From assembly GCF_900104845.1 (NCBI RefSeq), contig NZ_FNSR01000001.1:124001-188000 (forward strand): a DNA stretch of 64,000 nucleotides, given 5' to 3'. The notes beneath the pieces were generated by a model. The model ran no database searches. It saw only the letters and a list, made by a program, of their open reading frames with translations, and was not told the DNA's origin. Shown here one piece after another: positions 42,919 to 51,762 of this stretch. The position numbers and the translations under genes were made by a program. Numbering within the stretch: the stretch's first letter is position 1; each line of letters begins with the position of its first letter. The DNA is from Paraburkholderia caballeronis (GTDB taxonomy: Bacteria > Pseudomonadota > Gammaproteobacteria > Burkholderiales > Burkholderiaceae).

Positions 42919-45543
42919 ATGTCGCATCCCAACGCTACCGGGCCGACGATGCCCGATCCCAGCCATCTGCCTGGCATGCTGGCCGGCCTGAGGGTCATCG
43001 AAGTCGCCGACGAATCCGGCGAATACTGCGGGCTGCTGCTCGCGGGGCTGGGTGCGGAGGTAATCAAGATCGAGCCGCCGCAGGGCAGTCCGACACGCCG
43101 GATCGGGCCGTTCTACGAGGACGTCGAAGACCCCGAGCGTTCGCTGCATTTCTGGGCCTATAACCGCGGCAAGAAGTCGGTTGCGCTCGACACCGCGAGC
43201 GCCGCCGGCCGCGCGCGCCTCCTCGGCATGCTCGAACACGCGGACATCCTGCTCGACAGCAGCTGCGGCCAGCTCGTGCGCGACCTGAAGCTCGGCGCGC
43301 CGCTGACGCAACGCTTCCCGTCGCTGATCCACGCGCGGATCACGCCGTTCGGCGACTCCGGCCCGTGGAAGGACTATCGCGCATCGGACCTGATCCACCT
43401 CGCGCTCGGCGGCGTGATGATGAACTGCGGCTACGACCCGAATCCGGACCTCACCTACTCGACGCCGCCGATCGCGCCGCAGGCGTGGCACGCGTATCAC
43501 ATCGCCGGCGACCAGACGGCGGCCGCGATCGTCGCGGCGCTGCTGCACCGGCAGCGGACCGGCGAAGGGCAGGACGTGTCGTGCGCGATCCATCAGGCGG
43601 TGTCGATCAACACCGAACTCGACCTGATGTCGTGGGTGATGCGCCACGCGCCGCTCTACCGGCAGACCGCGCGGCACGCGGCCGAGACGCCGAGCGACGT
43701 GCCGAACATCAGCCGCACGTCCGACGGCCGCTGGAACATGACGTGGGGCGTGTCCGCACGCGACAAGGCGCGGCTCGTGCCGTTCCTGCAACAGTTCGAC
43801 AAGGCGGAGGACCTTCAGCCGCCGTCGAACGACATCGACATGACCGCGCGCAACACGCCGGGCTCGACCGAGGTGGACGCAGAAACACGCCACATGCTCG
43901 AAGTGATCCAGCGTTTCGTCGGGTCGTACGACTACGAGCATCTGCCGTGGCGCGAGGCGCAGGAAGCCGGGCTGCTGTGGGCGCCGGTGCGCAAGCCGCA
44001 CGAGAACGCGGTGGACGAGCACTGGCTCGCGCGTTCGTCGTTCAGCGACATCGCGCATCCGGAACTGGGCCGCCGCTTCCGCTATCCGACCAGCAAGTGG
44101 CTCAGCACCGCGACTGCGTGGCAGCCGGGCCGGCGCGCGCCGTTTGTCGGCGAGCACAACGACGATCCGTCGCTCGCGAAGCCGCTGCCGGGCAACACGC
44201 GCGGCGAGGCCTCGAACAAACTGCCCGCCACGCCGCGCGACGCGTCGCCGGTCACGCTGTCGAAGCACGGCAAGCCATTCCCGCTGCAAGGCGTGCGCAT
44301 CTTCGACTTCTCGTGGTTCCTCGCATCCGCCGGCGGCACGCGCTTTTTGAACGCGCTCGGCGCGGAAAGCATCAAGGTCGAATGGAAGACCAACCCGGAC
44401 ACGCGGCTCGCCGCGATGGCGCCGGTCGGCGGCCGCGAAGCGCGCGAGAAGGCGACCGGTCCGCTGCCGGGCGTCACCGATCCGGACATGGGCGGCCAGT
44501 TCAACAACAAGAACGCGGGCAAGCGCGGCATGTCGCTGAACATTCGCCATCCGAAGGGTCTCGCGATCGCGAAGGATCTGATCCGGATGTCCGACATCGT
44601 CGCGGAAGGGTTCTCGCCGGGCGTGCTGGACCGGCTCGGCCTCGGCTACGACGTGCTGAAGTCGATCCGGCCGGACATCATCTACGTGCAGCAGTCCGGC
44701 ATGGGCGCGATCGGCCGTTACGGGCGGTTCCGCACGGTCGGCCCGGTCGCGGCGTCGTTCTCCGGCACGACCGAGATGTCCGGCCTGCCCGATCCGGCGA
44801 TGCCGGCCGGCTGGGGTTATTCGTATCTCGACTGGATCGGCGCCTACGGCTTCGCGCTCGCGGCGCTCGGCGCGCTGTATCACCGCGACCGCACGGGCGA
44901 AGGCCAGTGGATCGACTCGTCGCAGTGCGAGTCCGGCATCTACCAGACCGCGACGGCGGTGCTCGACTGGTCCGCGAACGGCCGCGTGTGGTCGCGCTAC
45001 GGCAACCGCTCGCCGTACAAGCCGGCCGCGCCGCACGGCGCGTATCGCTGCAACGGCCGCGACGCGTGGATCGCGATCGCGTGCTTCGACGACGCGCAAT
45101 GGCGCGCGTTCGTGGACGTCGCGCAACTGCCGGCGCTCGCGTCCGACCCGCGTTTCGCGACCCTCGCAGACCGGCTCGCGCATCAGGACGAACTCGACGC
45201 CTTGGTCAACGCATGGACGTCGACGCAGGACCCGTATGCGTGCATGACGCGGCTGCAACGCGCGGGCGTGCCGGCCGGCGTCTGCCAGACGGCGGCCGAC
45301 CGTTGCGACATCGATCCGCAACTTGCCGAACTCGGCTGGCTGACCGAAGTGACCGGCACGCGCATCGGCCGCTGGCCGGTCGTCGAGTTTCCGGTGAAGC
45401 TCGGCGCGACGCCCGCGTACAGCGGCGGCGTGATCGATCGCGGCGCGCCGTGTTACGGCGAGGACAACGAACACGTGCTCGGCCAGTGGCTCGGTTATTC
45501 CGCGTCGGAGATCGACGCGTTGCGCGAAGAAGGCGTGATCTGA
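42919..45543 (+). CDS. Tandem-domain CaiB/BaiF (class III) CoA-transferase
   Basis: An 874-residue protein, about twice the usual family length of 400, because it holds two CaiB/BaiF domains. Domain 1 (about 20-400) starts GLRVIEVADESGEYCGLLLA; domain 2 (about 455-860) starts GVRIFDFSWFLASAGGTRFL. At the position of the catalytic Asp, domain 1 has IHQAVS (Gln) and domain 2 has QCESGI (Glu), so domain 2 is the better candidate for activity. The family transfers CoA between acids or racemises acyl-CoAs. The ATG follows AGGAGAACC. It leads an operon with a thiolase-like and a DUF35 protein. Confidence 0.87.
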   Translation: MSHPNATGPTMPDPSHLPGMLAGLRVIEVADESGEYCGLLLAGLGAEVIKIEPPQGSPTRRIGPFYEDVEDPERSLHFWAYNRGKKSVALDTASAAGRARLLGMLEHADILLDSSCGQLVRDLKLGAPLTQRFPSLIHARITPFGDSGPWKDYRASDLIHLALGGVMMNCGYDPNPDLTYSTPPIAPQAWHAYHIAGDQTAAAIVAALLHRQRTGEGQDVSCAIHQAVSINTELDLMSWVMRHAPLYRQTARHAAETPSDVPNISRTSDGRWNMTWGVSARDKARLVPFLQQFDKAEDLQPPSNDIDMTARNTPGSTEVDAETRHMLEVIQRFVGSYDYEHLPWREAQEAGLLWAPVRKPHENAVDEHWLARSSFSDIAHPELGRRFRYPTSKWLSTATAWQPGRRAPFVGEHNDDPSLAKPLPGNTRGEASNKLPATPRDASPVTLSKHGKPFPLQGVRIFDFSWFLASAGGTRFLNALGAESIKVEWKTNPDTRLAAMAPVGGREAREKATGPLPGVTDPDMGGQFNNKNAGKRGMSLNIRHPKGLAIAKDLIRMSDIVAEGFSPGVLDRLGLGYDVLKSIRPDIIYVQQSGMGAIGRYGRFRTVGPVAASFSGTTEMSGLPDPAMPAGWGYSYLDWIGAYGFALAALGALYHRDRTGEGQWIDSSQCESGIYQTATAVLDWSANGRVWSRYGNRSPYKPAAPHGAYRCNGRDAWIAIACFDDAQWRAFVDVAQLPALASDPRFATLADRLAHQDELDALVNAWTSTQDPYACMTRLQRAGVPAGVCQTAADRCDIDPQLAELGWLTEVTGTRIGRWPVVEFPVKLGATPAYSGGVIDRGAPCYGEDNEHVLGQWLGYSASEIDALREEGVI

Positions 45544-45601
45544 GCGCGGCCGCGCGCTCGACGCCGCCCCTTTCTCACACGATATCGAACGGAGACAACG
45601 T

Positions 45602-46732
45602 ATGAATCCGATGCAGGGCCTGAGTAACCGGATCGCCGTCGTCGGCGTCGGCAACACGCCGTACGGCGACTTCCCGGCGGTCAGCGACTACGCGCTCGGC
45701 GCGCACGCGTTCAAGCTCGCAATCGACGATTGCGGGCTCGACAAGAACGAGATCGACGGCCTGCTGTGCTGCCGCGTGCCGTTCTACGCGCGGATGGGCG
45801 AGATCCTCGGCCTCAATCCGCGCTGGACGATGACGCTGCCGGGCCACGGCCGCATGTCCGGCATCGCGATCACCGAGGCGATGCTCGCGCTGGAGACCGG
45901 CGCGGCGAAGTACGTCGCGCTGGTCTACACGAACATCGGCCGCTCGCGCCGGATGAACTACGGCGGCGACGAGTCCGCGTCGTTCTGGGACCCGTGGGGC
46001 CTCACGTCGCCGGGTGCATCGCACGCGCTGATGTTCCGCATGCACATGGAGCGCTACGGCACGACGACGCGCCAGCTCGCGGAGGTGTCGGTCGCGTTCC
46101 GCAACAACGCGATCCTGAATCCCGACGCGGTGATGCGCAAGCCGATCACGATCGACGACCACGAGAGCATCCGCCGCATCGTCGAGCCGCTCGGCCTGCT
46201 CGACTACTGCCTCATCAACGACGGCGCGGTGTGCCTGATCCTGACGACGCGCGAGCGCGCGGCCGACCTGAAAAAACCGCCGGTGCTGATCTCCGGCGTC
46301 GGCTCGCGCGACGCGTTCGAGCGGTCGGCGATCGGCAACTTCGACTCGGAGTTCTGGTACGACGAGATCCGCGAGGCTGGCTCGCAGGCGTACGAGATGG
46401 CGGGCGTCACGAAGGACGACGTCGATGCGCTGATGTGCTACGACAACTTCTCGCCGACGGTGCTGTTCAGCCTCGAAGGCCTCGGCTTCTGCGGGCGCGG
46501 CGAAGCGGGCTCGTTCGTCGAGAACGGCGCGCTCGGCGTGCACGGCCGCCTGCCGACCAACACCGACGGCGGCCATCTGTCGAATTCGTACATGCAGGGC
46601 TGGGCGCTGAACGTCGAAGCGATCCGCCAGTTGCGCGGCGAATGCGGCGAACGCCAGGTGAAGGACTGCGACGTCGTGCAGTACATCGCGGCGACGCCGT
46701 GCACGCGCTCGATCATCTATACGAAGGGGTAA
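45602..46732 (+). CDS. Thiolase-superfamily protein lacking the N-terminal catalytic Cys
   Basis: A 376-residue SCP2-type thiolase-like protein. Where active thiolases carry the nucleophilic Cys, this one reads PGHGRMSGIAITEAML. The later G-G-H motif is kept (TDGGHLSNSY), and the C-terminal Cys region reads ATPCTRSIIY. Relatives without the first Cys include Ltp2-type retro-aldolases that work with a DUF35 partner on acyl-CoAs, and the next gene is a DUF35 protein only 4 nt away. A C-C-cleaving aldolase role is therefore possible. The substrate is unknown. Confidence 0.8.
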   Translation: MNPMQGLSNRIAVVGVGNTPYGDFPAVSDYALGAHAFKLAIDDCGLDKNEIDGLLCCRVPFYARMGEILGLNPRWTMTLPGHGRMSGIAITEAMLALETGAAKYVALVYTNIGRSRRMNYGGDESASFWDPWGLTSPGASHALMFRMHMERYGTTTRQLAEVSVAFRNNAILNPDAVMRKPITIDDHESIRRIVEPLGLLDYCLINDGAVCLILTTRERAADLKKPPVLISGVGSRDAFERSAIGNFDSEFWYDEIREAGSQAYEMAGVTKDDVDALMCYDNFSPTVLFSLEGLGFCGRGEAGSFVENGALGVHGRLPTNTDGGHLSNSYMQGWALNVEAIRQLRGECGERQVKDCDVVQYIAATPCTRSIIYTKG

Positions 46733-46736
46733 GCCA

Positions 46737-47147
46737 ATGACGAACACCTATGACAAGCCGTTGCCGACCATCGACGAGTATTCGAAGGGCTACTGGGCGC
46801 TCGCGCGCCAGCATCAGTTGTCGGTGCAGGTGTGCCGGCACTGCGGGCATCGTCACTTCCCGGCGTCGCCGGTGTGTCCGTCGTGCCTGTCCGACGTGCA
46901 GACGTGGGAGCCGGTCAGCGGGCGCGGCACGCTGGTTTCGTGGGCCACGTTCCATCGCGCGTACTGGAATGCGTTCCGCGACGACCTGCCGTATCACGTG
47001 TGCCTGATCCAGCTCGACGACGGGCCGATCGTGGTCGGCAACTTCGGCAACGGCATTCCGGACAACGTGAAGATGGGCATGCCGATGAAGGTGCAGTTCG
47101 AGGACGTGACGCCGGACGTTTCGCTCGCGCGTTTCGTTCCCGCCTGA
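46737..47147 (+). CDS. DUF35 OB-fold zinc-ribbon acyl-CoA-associated protein
   Basis: A 136-residue protein. The N-terminal rubredoxin-like zinc ribbon is CRHCGHRHFPASPVCPSC and the rest is an OB-fold (GTLVSWATFHRAYW to VQFEDVTPDVSL). Proteins of this family are obligate partners of thiolase-fold enzymes and acyl-CoA hydratases/aldolases. It starts 4 nt after the thiolase-like stop, which strongly suggests a complex with that protein. Confidence 0.88.
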   Translation: MTNTYDKPLPTIDEYSKGYWALARQHQLSVQVCRHCGHRHFPASPVCPSCLSDVQTWEPVSGRGTLVSWATFHRAYWNAFRDDLPYHVCLIQLDDGPIVVGNFGNGIPDNVKMGMPMKVQFEDVTPDVSLARFVPA

Positions 47148-47182
47148 TGCAACGTGCAGCGACGCTGGACTGGAGGATGACG

Positions 47183-48184
47183 ATGAAAAAACTGATGAAC
47201 GAACCGGACGCGTACGTCGACGAGATGCTCGACGGACTGTGCGCCGCGCACCCGGACACGTACCGCCGCGCGGGCGAAAGCGGCCGCGTGATCGCGCGCG
47301 CGAAGCCGGGTTTCGAAGGGAAGGTCGGCGTCGTGTCCGGCGGCGGCTCGGGCCATCTGCCGCTCTTCACCGGCTATGTCGGCGAAGGGCTGCTCGACGC
47401 GTGCGCGATCGGCAACGTGTTCGCGGGGCCAACCGTCGGCGACTGCATCGACGCGATGCACGCGGCCGATCGCGGCGCGGGCGTCTTGCGCCTCTACGGC
47501 AACTACGGCGGCGACCGGATGAACTTCGACATGGCCGGCGAGCTGACCGAACTCGACGGGCTGCGCAGCGACACGGTGCTCGTGACTGACGACGTCGCGA
47601 GCGCGTCGCCGGAAGAGGCGGGCAAGCGCCGCGGCGTCGCGGGCATCGTGTACGCGTACAAGATCGCCGGCGCGCGCGCCGAACAGCGCGGCGCGTCGCT
47701 CGACGACGTGGCCGCGACCGCGCGCAAGGCCGTCGCCGCATGCCGCACCATCGGCGTCGCGCTGACGCCGTGCATCGTGCCGGAAGTCGGCACGCCGAGC
47801 TTCACGATCGGCGAAGGCGAGATCGAGATGGGAATGGGCATCCACGGCGAGCCGGGCATCTGGCGCGGCAGCCTGAAGCCCGCCGACGCGCTCGCGGACG
47901 AGATGCTCGAACGGCTGCTCGCGGACCTCGACGTCGGCGCGGGCGAGCGCGTGTCGGTGCTGCTGAACTCGCTCGGCGCGACGCCGCACGAGGAGCTGTA
48001 CATCCTGTATCGCGCGGTCGCGCGGCGGCTCGAAGCGAAGCGCGTGAGCATCGTCGCGCCGCTCGTCGGCCGTTATGCGACGTCGATGGAAATGACCGGC
48101 GCGTCGCTGACGATCCAGCGGCTCGACGCCGAACTCGAAGCGCTGCTGCGCGCGCCCGCGCACTGCCCGTTCTGGAGCCACTGA
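47183..48184 (+). CDS. DhaK-type ketose kinase subunit
   Basis: A 333-residue dihydroxyacetone-kinase K domain. It shows SGGGSGHLPLFTGYVGEGL (DHA kinases usually read GHEP here), LYGNYGGDRMNFDMA with the active-site Asp, and the His that holds the carbonyl substrate in GMGIHGEPG. ATG 47183 has GGAGG 6 nt upstream. With DhaL (next gene) it should phosphorylate a short ketose; the E-to-L change suggests a substrate other than dihydroxyacetone, for example a four-carbon ketose. No DhaM phosphoryl donor is encoded nearby, so ATP may be the donor. Confidence 0.83.
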   Translation: MKKLMNEPDAYVDEMLDGLCAAHPDTYRRAGESGRVIARAKPGFEGKVGVVSGGGSGHLPLFTGYVGEGLLDACAIGNVFAGPTVGDCIDAMHAADRGAGVLRLYGNYGGDRMNFDMAGELTELDGLRSDTVLVTDDVASASPEEAGKRRGVAGIVYAYKIAGARAEQRGASLDDVAATARKAVAACRTIGVALTPCIVPEVGTPSFTIGEGEIEMGMGIHGEPGIWRGSLKPADALADEMLERLLADLDVGAGERVSVLLNSLGATPHEELYILYRAVARRLEAKRVSIVAPLVGRYATSMEMTGASLTIQRLDAELEALLRAPAHCPFWSH

Positions 48185-48186
48185 CG

Positions 48187-48807
48187 ATGCCGCTCACCAC
48201 TCCGCAGATGGAAGCCGCGTTGCGCCGCTGGGCCGACCGGCTCGACGAAGCCGCGCCGGAACTGAATCGCCTCGACGGCCAGTTAGGCGACGGCGACCTC
48301 GGCGCGACGCTCGAAAAGTGCGCGGCGCGCGTGCGCGCGGCGCTCGACGCCGGCCCGTATCCGGACCTCGGCCTGCTGTTCAAGGCGTGCGCGCAGGGTT
48401 GCGCGCGCGCGTCGGGATCGAGCTTCGGCACGCTGCTGACCGTCGCGTTCCTGACGCTCGCGCGCCGGCTCGAAAACCAGGCGGCGCTCGCATGGCGCGA
48501 CGTGCCTGAGATGCTGCAGGCGGCGCTCGACGCGATGGCGCAGCGCGGCGGCGCGACGCTCGGCGACAAGACGGTGCTCGACGCGCTCGCGGCCGCGCAG
48601 GCGGCGATCGTGGGCCTCGACGAGCCGCACGCGCAGCATGCGGCCGCAAGCGCGGCCGTCGAAGCGACGATCGCATCGTTCCGCGAGAAGCCGAACCGGA
48701 TCGGCCGCGCGCGGATGTTCGCGGAACGTTCGATCGGGCTCGACGACCCGGGAATGATCGCGTTCAGGCATATGCTCGCGGGCATCGCGCCGCGCGCGGA
48801 CGCCTGA
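48187..48807 (+). CDS. DhaL-type ketose kinase subunit
   Basis: A 206-residue all-helical nucleotide-binding subunit. The ADP/Mg site is LDGQLGDGDLGATLE (PTS-type DhaL usually has GDGDHG), followed by GSSFGTLL and LGDKTVLDAL. It starts 2 nt after the DhaK stop, so the two are made together. The parallel substitutions in both subunits set this pair apart from canonical dihydroxyacetone kinases. A strong hairpin terminator follows. Confidence 0.83.
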   Translation: MPLTTPQMEAALRRWADRLDEAAPELNRLDGQLGDGDLGATLEKCAARVRAALDAGPYPDLGLLFKACAQGCARASGSSFGTLLTVAFLTLARRLENQAALAWRDVPEMLQAALDAMAQRGGATLGDKTVLDALAAAQAAIVGLDEPHAQHAAASAAVEATIASFREKPNRIGRARMFAERSIGLDDPGMIAFRHMLAGIAPRADA

Positions 48808-48860
48808 CTCGCGAAGCCCGTTCGACGACTATCGGACCCGTGCACACCGCGTAAAACGAA

Positions 48861-48890
48861 AAAGGCCGCCGGCAGCAACCGGCGGCCTTT
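48861..48890. terminator. Bidirectional intrinsic terminator
   Basis: AAAGGCCGCCGG, a 6-nt loop (CAGCAA) and its exact complement CCGGCGGCCTTT, ending in T on one strand and preceded by an A-run that gives T on the other. It stands between the convergent dhaL-like (ends 48807) and aldA-like (ends 48928) genes and should stop transcription from both sides. Confidence 0.85.
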
Positions 48891-48927
48891 CGCGCGGGCC
48901 TTCGAAGCCCGCGGCATGACACGGCTG

Positions 48928-50373
48928 TTACGCGTTCAGATAGATCGTCTTCGTGCGGACGTACGCTTCGAGGCCGTACTTGCCGTCCTCGCCGCCGAGC
49001 CCGCTGTCACCGTAACCATGATGGAAACCTTGAGGCGCCTCGCCGAGCGAACGGTTCACGTAGATTTCGCCGAAGTTCAGTTCGGCCGACGTGCGCATCA
49101 GCACGCCGAGATCCTTCGTGAACAGATACGCGGAAAGCCCGTAGCTCGAATCGTTCGCGAGCTTCAGCGCCTCGTCGAAGTCGCGCACCTTCAGCACCGA
49201 CATGACCGGACCGAACACTTCGCCATGCACGATGTCCATTTCATGCGTCACGTCCGTCAACAGCGTCGGAGCATAAAAATGGCCCTGATCGTACAACCCG
49301 CCCTTCAGCCGGCCGCCGCCGGTCTGCACGCGCGCGCCCTGCTGCACGGCCTTCGTCACCATCGCGTCGACCTTGTCGAGTTCGGCCGCGCTGATCTTCG
49401 GCCCCATCACCGTGTCCTCCTGCGACGGGTCGCCGACCTTGATCCTGCCGATTTTCTCGCTCACCAGCGCGAGGAAGCGGTCGTACACCGCCTCGTGCAC
49501 GTAGGTGCGCTCGTTGCACGTGCAGACCTGGCCCGCGTTCAGGAAGCGCGCCTCGACGGCCGCGTTCGCGGCCGCTTCGAGGTCCGCGTCCGCGAGCACG
49601 ATGAACGGCGCCTTGCCGCCGAGTTCGAGCCGGACTTCCTTCAGCGTCGGCGCGGCGGCCGCCATGATCTTCTTGCCGGCCGCGGTGCTGCCGGTCATCG
49701 TCACGAGCTTCACGGCCGGATGCGCGACGAGACGCTGCCCGGTCGGAATCGCGCCGCTGACGATGTTCACGACGCCGGCCGGAATCCCGGCTTCCGCGAC
49801 CAGCTTCGCGATTTCGAGCGACGTGACCGGCGTGAGTTCGTGCGGCTTCAGCACGATCGTGTTGCCGGCCGCGAGCGCGGGCGCGACCTTGCGCGCGAGC
49901 AGGCCCGCCGGGAAATTCCATGCGGAGATGCCGGCGATCACGCCGTGCGGCAGCTTCTCGATCAGGATCTTCTCGCCCGGACGGCTGCCCGGCACGATGT
50001 CGCCTTCGAGGCGGCGCGCGTTCTCCGCCGCGAAGCGGATCAGCGAGATCGCGAAATCGATTTCACCGCGCGCCTCGCGGATCGGCTTGCCGACCTCCTG
50101 GGTCAGCAGCCGCGCGAGCCGTTCGTGATCGCGCTGGATCAGCACGTTCAGCCGCAGCAGGAAGTCCGCGCGCTCGACCGCCGTGCGGCGGCTCCATGCG
50201 GGGAACGCGGCGGCGGCGGCGGCGACCGCGCGGTCCACGTCGGCCTCGGTCGCATCGACGACGCTCGCGATGGCCTTGCCCGTCGCCGGGCTGCGCACCG
50301 TGAGGCGCGCGGCGCCGCTCGACGGCACCCAGTCGCCGTTGATGAACAGGGAATACTGATCGATCTGGTCCAT
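48928..50373 (-). CDS. aldA: AldA-type aldehyde dehydrogenase
   Basis: A 481-residue NAD(P)-dependent aldehyde dehydrogenase closest in pattern to lactaldehyde/glycolaldehyde dehydrogenase AldA. It begins YSLFINGDWVPSSG, has [20 protein letters not shown] (cofactor site), ELGGKAPFIV (catalytic Glu) and NAGQVCTCNERTYVHE (catalytic Cys). The gene is divergent from a FadR-type regulator 151 nt away, its probable controller. It may oxidise a two- or three-carbon aldehyde from the neighbouring ketose pathway. Confidence 0.87.
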   Translation of the reverse strand: MDQIDQYSLFINGDWVPSSGAARLTVRSPATGKAIASVVDATEADVDRAVAAAAAAFPAWSRRTAVERADFLLRLNVLIQRDHERLARLLTQEVGKPIREARGEIDFAISLIRFAAENARRLEGDIVPGSRPGEKILIEKLPHGVIAGISAWNFPAGLLARKVAPALAAGNTIVLKPHELTPVTSLEIAKLVAEAGIPAGVVNIVSGAIPTGQRLVAHPAVKLVTMTGSTAAGKKIMAAAAPTLKEVRLELGGKAPFIVLADADLEAAANAAVEARFLNAGQVCTCNERTYVHEAVYDRFLALVSEKIGRIKVGDPSQEDTVMGPKISAAELDKVDAMVTKAVQQGARVQTGGGRLKGGLYDQGHFYAPTLLTDVTHEMDIVHGEVFGPVMSVLKVRDFDEALKLANDSSYGLSAYLFTKDLGVLMRTSAELNFGEIYVNRSLGEAPQGFHHGYGDSGLGGEDGKYGLEAYVRTKTIYLNA

Positions 50374-50524
50374 TCGTTGTCACCTGTAAGCGGGCGCGCG
50401 AGGCGCGCCGAAATCCGTGGGGGAGCGTCGCAGGCGTCGCGCAGCCTGTCCGCCGCCGGTCCTGCTGCCGGGGCCGACCCTGTCCGTGACGCGCGATGGT
50501 GAACGCCCGAAGCGCGGCTCCGTC

Positions 50525-51337
50525 ATGTTCAAACACTCTACCTCAGGCACCAAGATGGTCGGACCACTGATGCACCACACGCCCGCCGTCGAGCACGCGG
50601 CCGGCCGCCGCGAAACGCTCGCGCGGGTCACGCGGCAACTCGAAACCACGATCGGGGAGGCCGGGCTGCGCAATCCGCCGCGCCTGCCGTCCGAGCGCGA
50701 ACTCGCGACGACCTTCGGCGTGTCGCGCTCGACGGTGCGCGAGGCGATCCAGCGGCTGATCGCGAAAGGATTGCTCGAAGCGCGCCAGGGGCGCGGGCTG
50801 TTCGTGCGCGGCGCGTCGCCGACGGCCGCGCTCGAAGAACTGGCGCTGTTCGCGGAGAACCCGGCCGCGCGCAGCGACACGCTCGAATTCCGCCTCGTCG
50901 TCGAATGCGCGGCGGCGCGGCTCGCGGCCGAACGCGCGTCGGACTGCGAGTTGCAGGAGATGGACGCGCTGCTGCAACGGATGAGCGACGCGGTGAGGGC
51001 AGGGGACGTGAAAGCCGAGGCGCTCGCGGACACGCAGTTCCACGCGGCGCTCGTGCGCGCGTCGCACAACCGGATGCTCGGCTGGTTCTACACGGACGCG
51101 GCGTCGATGCTGAACGGCCACATCGTGAAGAACACGCTCGAAGCGTCGGGCATCGACACCGCGCTGCACCGGCTCGCGTCGGCGCGGCTCGCGCAGCATC
51201 GCGCGATTTGCGACGCGGTGCGCGCGCGGCGGCCGGATGCGGCGTCCGAAGCGATGCGCGCGCACATCGAGTTCGTCGGGCGGCAGTTCGAGCACGACGC
51301 GGATGCGGCCGCGGCCGCCGACCCCGACGCCATGTAA
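50525..51337 (+). CDS. GntR-family (FadR/LldR-like) transcription regulator
   Basis: A 270-residue regulator. The winged HTH contains LPSERELATTFGVSRSTVREA followed by LEARQGRGLFVRG, and the FCD effector domain has EFRLVVECAAARLAAERA and later His-rich helices. Start 50525 (MFKHST) is taken because upstream residues are low-complexity; ATG 50555 is an alternative. It sits between aldA (divergent) and an ACS-family transporter (same strand), so it may control both. Confidence 0.83.
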   Translation: MFKHSTSGTKMVGPLMHHTPAVEHAAGRRETLARVTRQLETTIGEAGLRNPPRLPSERELATTFGVSRSTVREAIQRLIAKGLLEARQGRGLFVRGASPTAALEELALFAENPAARSDTLEFRLVVECAAARLAAERASDCELQEMDALLQRMSDAVRAGDVKAEALADTQFHAALVRASHNRMLGWFYTDAASMLNGHIVKNTLEASGIDTALHRLASARLAQHRAICDAVRARRPDAASEAMRAHIEFVGRQFEHDADAAAAADPDAM

Positions 51338-51411
51338 CGCCCGCCGGGCGGCCTTCCGCGCGCATATCAGGAGAAACCCCTGGCTTGTGCGTCGTTCGTC
51401 GTCCGTGCTAT

Positions 51412-51427
51412 TTTGATACCGGTAACA
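51412..51427 (+). promoter_or_regulatory. Palindromic operator 1 (LacI/GntR-type)
   Basis: TTTGATACCGGTAACA, a near-palindrome around TACCGGTA. It occurs again in exact reverse complement at 51457-51472. The core resembles gluconate-repressor-type (LacI-family GntR) sites, which centre on ACCGGT. It overlaps the predicted -10 box. Confidence 0.65.
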
Positions 51428-51456
51428 ATTTTCGCCGCCTGGTTTGCGCACCGAAA

Positions 51457-51472
51457 TGTTACCGGTATCAAA
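51457..51472 (-). promoter_or_regulatory. Palindromic operator 2 (inverted copy)
   Basis: TGTTACCGGTATCAAA, the exact reverse complement of operator 1. Centre-to-centre distance is 45 bp, a little over four helical turns, which suits looping or cooperative binding of a dimeric or tetrameric repressor. Confidence 0.65.
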
Positions 51473-51762
51473 TACGACCGAATTGTTCGGACGATCCGAA
51501 CAAGCGCGCCCCGAGCCTGTCCGATGCCGCCGTGCCGCGCGAGAGCGCATGCGCGGCCCACGCCGAAACGCGAAACCGGAAACGCCCGTCGCCATCGAGC
51601 GGCGGCGCTCGCGGATCGCGCACGGCTCGGCGGCCCGGATCGCGCACGAATGGCATGAGCGGCGCGAGCGGCCTTCGCCGTCCGCACGCCGGGATGACCG
51701 CAGAACAGCGCCGCACAACACGCAGCCGAAACACCGCACGCATCACGATAGGAGACCTGCCG

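Larger units (their letters stand above)
51338..51762 (+). promoter_or_regulatory. Promoter region of the ACS transporter
   Basis: 425 nt without a gene. TTGTGC (51385-51390) and TATTTT (51409-51414), 18 nt apart, form a plausible sigma-70 promoter. Operator 1 overlaps the -10 box and operator 2 lies 45 nt downstream. The long leader to the ATG at 51763 (ribosome site AGGAGACC) holds no other feature that I can support. Confidence 0.5.

Noticed and set aside
42640..45657. 1,005-residue open frame on the minus strand opposite the CoA-transferase gene
   Set aside because: It is Arg/Val/His-rich, has no domain and mirrors the high-GC codon pattern of the plus-strand gene; a frame shadow.
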